Assembly (NCBI RefSeq): GCF_932276165.1
Contig: NC_063995.1
Span: 4,464,001 to 4,528,000 of the forward strand
Reading direction: 5' to 3'
DNA length: 64,000 nucleotides
Source of the DNA: Plutella xylostella
Taxonomy: Eukaryota; Arthropoda; Insecta; Lepidoptera; Plutellidae
Under the pieces are notes generated by a model. It saw only the letters and a list, made by a program, of their open reading frames with translations. It had not been told where the DNA came from and made no database searches. This document shows positions 28,201 to 40,200 of the stretch, piece after piece; the stretch's first letter is position 1, and the number at the start of each line of letters is the position of its first letter. A program made the translations under genes and the position numbers.

Positions 28201-31200
28201 ACGATGACGCGCGCGTCCTGCCGCCGCAGGTTGCGGACGGCGTCGCCCGGGTCCGACAGGAACGACTGCCGGGTCACGATCTCGATGCCCGCCTTCTTGC
28301 AGTGCGCCTCCAGGTCTTCTACCGTCTGGGGAAGGGCAAACAAAGGTTAATGGTTATAGCGAAGACAAGATAGTCAGGGCAGCTTGCATCCATGGAAGTA
28401 ATCGTACGTTATATTACTTCCATCCTTGCACCAAAAATATAATTTGAAACCTCTAGACATAAAAAATACTTTAAAAACTATCAAATTTTCATAATTGTCC
28501 CAAAGTTAATACTTCAAATAGAGATGTGGATTATGACTCCTAGTTAGTAGATATTATACACAGACTAACAAGTTGAGTTCTCGACTAAAGGCTTATTCGA
28601 ATGAAGCTGACGCCTTTTGGACAGCGCCGTAATACTTTTGAGCTGCATCTGCATAAAATTTTCACGAAGCATAAATATTTCCACTTTCACAGCCGTGAAG
28701 GCAAAAACACAAACACAAGACCGCTTCAAACCCACTTATGCAGAAAAACCTGAGTCGCTCTAATTACATTGAATCCAGAGTGAAAGGCAGTCCCTTTCAT
28801 TACGGTGCACTACATGCTCTCACTAGGTACCCCTTGTCATGCTTCGCGTTAGCTCTATGAAAAGGTATTTTCCAAGCAAAAATTCACTTTTCCTCATGAC
28901 ATAGTGAAACCTTAATTAATGACAATATCGCAGGAAAAAAGTTATTACAGGAAATCTTGTTCATATTATTCAAAATGTTTTGAACCTAAAGCACCCTTAG
29001 AAATGTTAACGCGCCTCATAATTTCCATTTCGGAACGCCGCGCCGATACCCCACGTTTTGAATAAGAATGATGCGGTACAATGTATTTCCATAAACTGGG
29101 TGAAATCCGAACTCAGCAATCGAATCATCACAATGTGGCCATCCGACCTTTGAATTTTTATCTGTGAGATTTAGTTTGGAGACATGCAGTGAGCGCCGCC
29201 CGCCCTAGCCGCGGCGGCGGGGCGGCCGAGGGTCGGCTTAGCTCACGTACAAGTATAAAAGAATTCTATTTAGATTATACACTTTGTATCTAAACTGGCG
29301 AGAGTGAGAGAGGGCAGCCACCTCCCCTCCAACCCTTTTGGACAGTTATTTTTTCTACGTGGCAGAGACCGCTGTGTAACGAAAGCGTTTATTCATGGAG
29401 TCCTTTTGAGTGGCAAAACGTGACTTTTAAACGAATATGCCCATCAAAAGCTGTTGCGCCGCTGCTGACTAATAAACAAGGGTAATATGGTTTGCGGCTG
29501 TTATCAACATTTATGCACATACAGCATACCTATTTGTTTAAAATTCAGTTATGGACAATTATGGTTGAATGGCAAGAATAATAATTGGTTTAGCTTTCCG
29601 TATTAATATACTATGTTGTAGTTGTGGACGAATGCTCTGGAAGAGAACGAGTCATCATGAAGATTGTTTATTGCTTTCGCAAAATGGTGTGCATAGTATC
29701 ATGACTCATGAATCATGCCGTTTCTGATTGGAGTGGTTTATTCTGGGTTTATCCCATACCTAATGTACATTTATAATGATCTCTGTATATTGAACTATTT
29801 AAACAAAGTTAAAACATGCCTTTATTGATTTATCCAAGTATAAATATTTCCAAAAAGTGAAACTTTACCTTACATTATACCTTAAAGTGAAAATGATAAA
29901 GAATGATAAATGGTAACTATCACCTTTTCATTTTGTGGACGCTACATATTTCATGGCGGCAAGTTCCTAGGGTGCCGTTGTCAGAAAATATTTATAAAAA
30001 ATGTTTTAGGGAAAACTGCGTACCTCTTTACGATGACTAACGGTACACCTTCCTTCCGTCCCTAATAACCATATTTTTGGGATAACACATATGAGCCTAT
30101 GGACCTCACCTTACCTACACCTTATCTACGTTCGGCACTCTCTGAGAATATATCCATACTTGGTAACTTGGTAGAGCTTAAATTTTATATACTTACTAAC
30201 ATTTTCAATCATCAGCATTATGTATTTTTGATCATGTAGATGACCATTACGAGATAAGTTACAATAATATTCTGTAATACAATCTGATAAATAATGTAGG
30301 GCAAGTTTGGAACAATCCGGCATGTCACACTCGATACGATATCGGCTCGAACAAGTTACAGTCGATCGAACAATTTGAGTCACGCGAGGCGAGGGTTGAC
30401 GCGGAGAGCGCTTTGTTTCTATAAGTGATCACCGACGTCACCCCATTAGCGCTGCTCACTCCGCTGCCCCACGCTATAACACTGATAAATAACCATACAC
30501 CGACAAACTAAATCACTGAAAAGATAACAAACAATAGGAATCCATTTTGATAGAGCTTTCAATAACAAAATTGTCGCTCGAACAATAAAGTATTGACAGG
30601 CTTTCAAAGGCGACCTCTCTTGCAAAAGCTGTTTGGTTAAATGAAACATTAGGTCACGACTCGCGTATAAAAGAGTGTGCATGATACGTATTCATATGAA
30701 ATGGAACATGATTTATGTAGGAAGGAATTGAAGAGGACAAAACGCGAGTGGCGCAGAGCCCGGGCTCGCCGAGTCGAGGACATCGCGGTGCGCGGTGCCG
30801 TGCCATGAAATATGGGCCGCCTGATAGTCTCGATACCACAATACCATCAAGGTTGCTTGACAAAAAATATGATTTATACAGCTTTTCCTTTTAAAGGTAG
30901 GTCGGCTACGGTGATCTGATCGCGTAAAGAAACTTCAGTAATGTAACTTTATATGACTTAGGAAAATAGTAGCATTTTTTGTTACGTAAGTTTCACAAAG
31001 AAAACGTCCCGCTAAAGCCATCCAGGTCCAGCGTGCGTCGCCCGCCTCGCTCGGGAACTGCTTCATTCTCTTCAACTATTCCTTTGTACAACATTCTTTA
31101 CGCTCGTTTAAAACTTGCAGCTGCAGTCATACCGAATAACACTGTTACCGACTTTACTTTTTCGTGTTATTGTGATCTAAGATCGCAATTACAAGATATG

Positions 31201-34200
31201 ATGGAAGTTTGTTATTGCAGTATTGAATGTTAGACTCATAATAGGTACCTATTTGGAACACGGCCCAGGTTTGTGTTCGAAGTACCTGTATTCGGAAATT
31301 ATACAGAGTGTAGTTAAAAATGTAGTGGATGCAGATGGCGGGTGACCGTTTGGGGTGGCGATCGTTAGGAGAGGCCTATGTCCAACAGTGGACCACAGAA
31401 GGCTGAGAGAGAGTGAGTTAAAAATGTATAGTAAGCCGAAAGGAGGTAACCCAGCTAGTCCACAAAGTTTCTATGGAAAAGCTTAATGTAAGGCATTCGT
31501 AAGGGTGACCTAAATCAGAAATCATGTGTATGTCCGACCACAAAAGTACAAAATACAGGATGCAAACTCTATTTAACCCTGCCAATTGGCTTAACCACTT
31601 CAATCTTGTTTGATCCGTCCCTTTACTTTGGCAAATAATGAGGGCACCGCAGGCAAAGCCCGGGTTAAAGGATAATTTGCTAATCATTCCTAAAAGATTT
31701 TTAACTCACACAAGCCAAAAGGACAATACAATACACTTGTGTAAAATGAAGTATAATATAAAAAATATTTGGCAAAAAAATAACTTTTCATAAACGAAGG
31801 GCGAAACCAAGGCAGGGTGTTGCTTACAATAACCTGGCGGGTCATTGATAATGATAACTGATATAACACTGTATAATATACAACACATTTTTTTCTTGGA
31901 TATAAAACCAAGTAAGCACAATTAAAACAGTCTTTCATTGCAGTTTTCTTTGGGAGAAATCTGCCATTTTTCATCTACCCTAAACAAATAAACCCTTTTT
32001 ATGCGGCACGCATATTCTTTTAAATTAGATTTTTCACGTCAACCTTTGCTGTCAGAGCTTTTTACAAAATCAGGGGAAATCATTATTAAAAGTCCCTTTT
32101 ACGATCCTTTTTTAAGCAGGTAGGTACGCAATATGGTGATTCATTACAGGATAGACCTATAACTATACATAAAGTGTGATGTTATATCCAGTACTTGCTA
32201 CTTAAATCGACACTTGTCAATCAAATCCAAATGCCCTACATCCTAACTAATCCTAATCCTAACTAATATTATAAATGCGAAAGTAACTGTGTCTGTCTGT
32301 CTGTTACTCTTTCACGCCAAAACTACTGAACGGATTTGAATGAAATTTGGTATACATACGGTCTAGACCCTGGGAAAGAACATAGGGAACATACTTTTTA
32401 TCCCGGAATTCCCACGGGTAAACTTTTTAAGGCGAAGCCAAGCTCGCGGGAACAGCTAGTAACATATAAATGGACGTAGTTACGCAGAAAGGCCTCAATC
32501 CACAACTTTGTCAAAATTGAGTTATATACTAGAACATGCTATTTAATGTAGGGTCTACCTGTCAAGAAAACAACCACAGTAAAAAACCAACTACAACATA
32601 CTTTTTTGATGTGGGGGACCAACCCACATTGTATGAAACACACATTTTTTAGTTTCACATAAAGGACTCAAACTGTTTGAGTCCTTTTACAGAAACGCAT
32701 TTCCTATGAAACCATGAAAAATTTAGTTTTACATAAAAGACTCAAGCGCTCTGAGTCGTTTTAGAGAAATACGTATTCATTAAAAAAAGACAATTTGTAT
32801 TTAGCAGAAAGGACTCAACCCGTCTGAGTCGTTTTAGAGAAATACTTATTCATTGAAAAAAGACAATTTGTATTTAGCAGAAAGGACTCAAACCGTCTTG
32901 AGTCGTTTTAGCGAAATACTTATTGATTTAAATAAGTCAATTTGTATTTAGCAGAAAGGACTCAAACTGTCTGAGTTGTTTCATATAATATAAGTTTTTA
33001 ATAAAACAGTTCAAATTTTATTTGCCAGAAAGTATTCAAACTGTTTTTGTTCCATCTCTTGGCCACTATTCTGTCACCGCATTTTTCCACCTTCCGTCCC
33101 CCCACGAGCCAAGTATCCTGCCACTCTCATTTCAGTTCGGCGACCCGCATACCGACGTTGAACACTTTCCTCTTTTGACGGATCACCACGTTTGGAATAC
33201 GTCTAAGCGAAATACTTAAAATGGCTCACTCTATAGCTCTTTGTGGAACTCTGATTCGGTGCACAGTTTCGTTGGTCATCGTCCATGTATCGGCACCGTG
33301 TGGGCAAGTCACATTAGCAATTAACAATCCATAAGCAGCGTCGCTCGACTCTCAAACATCTATCAGATTCATACAAGTTACGCCCGATTTGATTAGCGAG
33401 CGACGATGCCTAAGGATTGTTAATGGCTAATTTTCGGTGGTGGTAACTCCAAGGAATGTCACAAGGTGACTTGGTTCTCACACGACTGTCGGACCGGGAA
33501 CCAAATCGACCACATTTTGATTATTCAAAAAGAAGACATTCACTTCTAGATGTTAGAAATACTTAAGAAGGGTTGCTAAAGTCAAGAGTGATCACCACTT
33601 AGTCGTTGGAAAAATCTGCTTGACGATAGCGGGAGCTCAGAAGCAGGCCACAAGATCTGCCAAAGATGTCGCTGTAAATAAGCTGCAGGACCCAGAAGTC
33701 AGAAGATAACTTAGTATCCAGATCCACAACAAATACCATCAACCTACTAAGTGTGGGCGACGCGCCTCAATCAAAGATAACTGCACTGGCATTAAAGACA
33801 TGTTTTAAAAAAGTTGCGAAGAAATAATAAGGCACAAGGAACACTTAAAGAAAGAATGGATGTCTAAAGGAACATGGCATATGATCAACTCTCCAAGGAA
33901 GACTTAACATCGAACTAGACTACCATTCTAAAGAAGCACGAGTTGCGTACGAGTATTTTCTTTGTGAACAAAATATCAAACGTAATTTAAAAAAGGACCA
34001 ACGCTGTTAGTCTGATTCTATATCTTGGAGAAAACAAACAGCGGCTGCCATGAAGGATCTATAGAAAGAATCAAATAAACTTTGCAACAAGCCCCAGGAT
34101 ATCTCCTTGTTACTATGGAAGACCGACTTGTAAGATGGTATGACCACATTGCCGAAGTTTTTAAAGATCTAAACCAGTCTGCATCTGAGGAGTTGGATGC

Positions 34201-37200
34201 AGATTCAATAAACCAGGAGCATCTTGTATATCTAGATCTTGATATATGTCAAGAAGCATAATCGTAATCATTATGATTATAATAAAATCGATAGCAGTCG
34301 TTAAGCCTACTCAGAGACCTTCGGGCGGCTTGAAAACATCTGACAGTCGGGTTGCCCAATTACCCGTCAACTCTGTCAGCACAAGCTTGCTTGTGTTGGG
34401 GTCCACTAACCCACACTGGGACAGAGTAGTGGACTAGGCCTAATCCCTTCCTTCATTGGAAGGAGACCCATGCCCCGGCAGTGGAGATGTGACGGGTCGT
34501 GATGATGGTTAATGATTATGAGATTTATAATTATTCTGCATCTTGACATAAATTTTAATATCCAACCGCAAAGTAAAGTCGAAGTGATACGGACCATACG
34601 ATCGCTGAAATCCCACTTTTCAGCGATCGTATGGTAAGCACAGGGAACGACGGATATCCTACGGAGGCATAAAAAGGAGGATAGTTGCATTATACCGAGG
34701 ATGATGAAGTAAAGTTAGAGTAAAAGAGAATTTTATTTATGTCCAACTTTATCCTTTGAGGTTTGCTTATGTTCATATTGCTTTATCCTGAAAATTATGG
34801 GATAATATGGGATGGGACACTTACTAAAAAAGTGGGCTTCTATTTCGTAAAAAAATATATCAAAATCGGTTAAGTTGATCCAGAGTTTTGCTCTTGGGAA
34901 CACATTTCCGGTTAGAATTTTATTCATTCCCAACTTTTTTCTATGAGGTTTGCTTTCCGTCAAAATGCCTTATCCTGAACATTATGGGATACAAACGGGT
35001 CGTAGATACTCACTAAAAACGTAGGCTTCTATTTTGTAAAAAAAATATCAAAATCGGTTAAGTTGATCCAGAGTTTTGCGCTTGGGAACACATTTCCGGC
35101 TAGAATTTTATTCATGCCCAACTTTTTTCTATGAGGTTTGCTTTCCGTCAAAATGCTTTATCCTGAAAATAATGGGATACAAACGGGTCGTAGATACTCA
35201 CGAAAAAGGTAGGCTTCTATTTTGTAAAAAAAATATCAAAATCGGTTAAGTTGATCCAGAGTTTTGCGCTTGGGAATACAGTTCCGGTTAGATTTTTATA
35301 TAGATGTGAAATGTTGTTTCCGATTGCATTTCAATATAAATTATTTAATAATAGGTTTACTTTTGATATATAATTTTTATTTTGTGTAAAAAAGTAATGT
35401 CTTGTGTCTACAATATAAATATTTTACTTTAAAAACCATATTGTTATTTAAAAAAATATTTTATAAAAATAAATATTTGGTTGGATCCTTTCTGCGAAAC
35501 GTTGAATTTCCCTGCTTGCATATAAAAAGCAATTTAGGAGAAAGGATCCAAGTGCATATTTTCATTAATAACTCAATAAATATTCGTTATAGCTACACCA
35601 TGATTTGCAATAGTAAAATAACAATAAATATGCATAATTTAAGATAATTTCCACATATAAGATGCTTTTCATTGCTGAAGAATACCGATTAGAACTTAAA
35701 ACGTCTATATCTCAGAACTAGGTTTGTGTGGGTTGAGTCCTTTCTGCGTAACTACGTCCAAATACAACTCACCGATATGAAGACCTCCTCGGCCTGCTGC
35801 AGGATGGCGATGCGCGACCAGCCGAACTTCTGCATGAGCTTGATCCGGGTGGGGTTGTGCACGGTGGCCGAGGGGTGCGTGCGGAATAGCGTCGGGAACC
35901 GCGCGCGGTCCGACAGTGCCGGCGACGACGCGCCGTAGCACAACTGCGGGAGTAGGTAGGACATTACCCATTGACTTATATATGTCGCAGGCATCTGGTT
36001 TAATCTCCTGTTTGATTGAACCGCTAGCCCGTTCATTGGATGACGCTATTCAGTTGTATGACTAGGCCGGACGTTGATTGTACAAGCGTCACAAAACGTC
36101 CAACTAGTTAGCGGACTTAAAAACAGTCAGGTGGTGAATAAAACAAATATGGCGTCTAACAGCGAACAGCTGACACAAAAAGCACTTGTATTGTTATTTT
36201 TTGTAAATAAATTAGCTTTAAAGTGCGTTATTTATGTTAAAATAGTGTGACAACATGGATTTACCTATTGTTACACCGCCGGCGGATAGTAATAAAGTAA
36301 TATAAATAAAAAAATGTGCCGAAACTGGATAATTATGAACAACAATATCAAGATACGTTTAATGTTTAGTTAATTTGTGAGATGAGAGCTTTGTAACATA
36401 GTCTTTTTGGACTCTTCTGTCTGGTCATGTTCATCCTAACCAGACATTACAAAGTTGCTATACTATATCCCATTTAACGACTTCGCTGAATAACGTTCAG
36501 TCAAGACGTTGGACGTTACTGTCAACCACTTGACTAGTTGTTATTTAGTCATTCAACTGAGTAGCGTCATCCAATGAACGGGCTAGCGGTTCAATCAAAC
36601 GGGAGATTAAACCAGATGCCTGCGACATATATATAATATTAGTGGCGTGAGAAGCGGCCGCTTACCCGACTGAGCTACCACCGCTTTAAGCAGTTATATG
36701 CACACGCACAGTTATATGTTACAAGTTGTTTTTGGGAAAACATAGAAAGCTTTCTTACTAAAACAGACGCAGTTAAAAAAAGGCATAGGAAATATTATGA
36801 TTACGTGAATATTAAAAATATTTATTTGTGTCCTCAACCATTATTGACTTTAATATAGTAATGTATATCCAAAACGGTAGGTATTTACTTATCTAATAAG
36901 GGAATTAAACTTTTGGTTACTAAATTTAATTTAACTAAGTACCTAGTTAATTTAAATAAACCTCATAATTACGACTTTCCTTTCAGGGTAGGTTTTAATT
37001 GCTTTTGAAATGAACAGTGCGAAATTAAACGATGACTAACATTCGCAGAAATTATTCCTTATGGAATTGCATATAATTAAAAATATAGGTACACTTTGGA
37101 ATGTTATTAGTTATTACCTTAGCACGTGCTCGTAGCAGAGTAGCATTTTAATATTTGAATTGCTAGTGTTAATGCCGGAATAAATAGTAGCCTATAAATA

Positions 37201-40200
37201 AATAAATAAATATGTGGGGACATCTCACACACGGCCATCCGACCCCAAGCTAGGCAGAACCTGTGTTATGGGTGTCGGAAAGCTGATATATCTACACAAA
37301 TACATAGATAGATAGGTACTAAATATAAATATACCCAAGACCCGAGTACAAATATCTGTCTTTAAACAAATATCTGCCCCAGCCGGGAATCGAACCCGGG
37401 ACCTTCGGCATAGCAGTCAGGGCCACTAACCACTACGCCATTCGACCGTCATATAGCACTCAAGAATAATGTAGCGTTATTGTGGTAACATATTATAAAA
37501 AAATTGTGACTATTTAATTGGATGCTAATAAATAACTAACTTAATGTGTACACTTGCAGCCTATGGACTAGCTATACTTAGCGTACGGCACCCTGCGGGT
37601 ATAATATATATAGCAATGCGTTCAGGATACTGATGAGGCTGCCTTCGGTTCAATGTATTAAGAAATTTATTAAAGTGTAATCATTTTGTAAGTGTATATA
37701 ATCTCACGAGCAATGAATCAATTCGATTCATTGCTCGTGAGATTATATACAGGGTGTGGCAAAATTGAATTGTGCAAAGTTTCTATGGAAAAAAATATTT
37801 TTTTTTTCCATAGAAACTTTGTTGGTCACGTGACTTTTTACTATGGATTTTTTTCGCGAATTTCCAAATTCTGATTTCAGTTTCGGGCTTAGATATAACA
37901 TGCTGCACATATAGGATTCGGCTTAGTATACCCTTTTTGCAACACCATGTATACTAAAATCTATATGCCTAAAATGAATTGAATTGAATAAGTGTAGATA
38001 GGTATATTATACAGCCGTATCATTGAATGAAGATGAGTTGAGTAGAGTTCGAATTTAATGCCTAGAAATCATGGAATAAACCTTTTTTAGTTCAGTCAAC
38101 ATTATAATTAGGTAATTTATAGATAACGATTTCATGAAAACTAATCGATCTGTCAAAGTTTGTGTACAAAGTAGGAAAGGTTGCGAGCTTAAATAAAGAA
38201 TGAACAAATACAAATATAGAGAGGAAAATATTATTTATCGCAGTGTCTTCCTCTGAAGATATTGAATGATGGAAAGTAAATACGTGCACGCTTCAATCTA
38301 TTTTATTATATGGCCATAAGGCAAACAATGAAAAAAAATATTCAGAAGCAGTACTAACAGCCCCATTTATTATATCAGTTTACGAGGAAATATACAATAC
38401 ATACAATATACCTGTGTCATTTTATGGATCGTTTTATGTATCATGAAAACGCAGCAGTTTGTTAATAAATAAAAGGTATTTGTGAAATAATTTTGCTCGA
38501 CCATAAAGTTGGATGAGGGAGGGAATGTGGTGTGGCAAATGTGCAATATGTTTGCTGTTTGCTATACCGGGCCACCCTGTATATTGGTCATTAGCCTACA
38601 TACCTTGTCAACTACAAAAATATTTAAATTATGTTTTTGTATCTTAAAAACTTTAGTGACAGAAACAACTATACAAAACTTGAAAACATTACTTTGTACA
38701 CAAACTCACTGCACAAAGTTAAGGCAGCCTCACAAATTTAGCAACACTGAGCTGGATTATTATAAATCAGACTAATTCTCCAGAATATTTTACGAGTTAA
38801 GCATAGTTGGCTAAATGAAATAACATTTCATATTGTTGTAAAATAAAGCTAATCCTCTTTTGCTGTGTGCCAGTGTTCGGAAGTTGACCTGAAGAGTTGA
38901 TATTTGTGATCCCTACGATTTCTTTACGCGCTATGTAAGATTTATTACATCTTATGTGTTTTTCAGAAGAGATTTATTTAATTACTAAAAATTCTTCTTA
39001 TGTAATCTTCTTAATTTAAAAAAAAAGTTTTTAGTTGGTAATATCCTGATGCTCTGTTAAATGTACTTCAATGTTGCACAAGTCGTCATAAAGCTAGCTT
39101 TTTCCGTTTAGGAGTAATTTGGTGATTTTCTCAGTGGAACCTTTTCATTGCCCGTGAGTGTATAAACCTTCAAATATAATTTTATCATTCCACTCCTACG
39201 TTTATTTCAGATATGTAGAGAATTTAAGACTCGTACGTAAGTACTTCTTTAATTCAAACAATTTGAACTTATCTAGTTATAGTACGTTGTACAGGATAGA
39301 AGATTTTTACATCTTGCATTCAATTAAATTGAAGTGTCAAATGACTAGCACGCTCTACACAGGAAAATGGCATCGTTTAAATGTGCATTTCTTTTATTGC
39401 GTTCAATGATTGCTCTTGTATGTGCCAGAAAATTGCATCTTCTAATCGACCCTTAACAATGCAGCGTATCTTTCGCTGTCTTTGAATTCTTATATATGCT
39501 GTTTCTAAGGACACAAAAATCCATCCTACTATCCTATGAGCGAAAACCCGAAAATTTGTAAGTATGGATGTTTGTTACTCTTTCCCATGAAAACGGCTAG
39601 ACCATTTTTTATGAAATTTTGTATGGACTAAGCCCTTAATTAACACATGGGCTATCCCGGAATTTCCTCGGAATACTTTTGCAGCGACGCTCTCGTGGAT
39701 CTAGTAAAGTATACAGCAATGAACATACCACCATAAGGTTCCACATCTTAGCGGCCTCGGCGACGGTGGTGCAGACCGTGGAGCAGCCGGCCAGCAGCAG
39801 CAGCTTCTGCGGCGGGTTGTACAGCAGGTTGTACATCACGCTCGCACCCAGCCCCGGCTCGCACTGCAGACAGAGACAGAGAGTCAACACGCCTGCCTAC
39901 TCCCTCACACATAATCATTCAGAAGGAATCATGAGCAGATCTGCTACTGATAGGGCACGGTAGGGTTTCTGATTTCTCGACCTGTTTTGGTTCTCGAGCT
40001 TCGAGAATTCTCGAGCCCAAATTCTCGAATCTTCTCGAGTCTCGAGCCTTTCTAACAAGGCCTTTAAAAAAAGCCTTAATTTAAATAAAAAAACACAAAA
40101 TCTCATTTTTTTTACTTTCCCGACTTAATCACAAAGAAAATACTCTACTAATACTCATAATTTTAGCTGTCTAGCTAGCTACTTGTTACTAGTATAAGGT

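Larger units (their letters stand above)
32472..35759. mobile_element. 3.3-kb element with about 32-bp terminal inverted repeats and 4-bp AAAT duplication
   Basis: The left end GGACGTAGTTACGCAGAAAG (continuing GCCTCAATCCACA) is matched in inverse at the right end (TGTGGGTTGAGTCC, CTTTCTGCGTAACTACGTCC). AAAT directly flanks both ends (32468-32471 and 35760-35763). Subterminal copies of GCAGAAAGGACTCAA fill the left side. The inside holds LINE debris and another tandem array. No transposase is visible, so I cannot assign a superfamily. Its right end lies 13 bp from the exon 3 donor. Confidence 0.85.
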
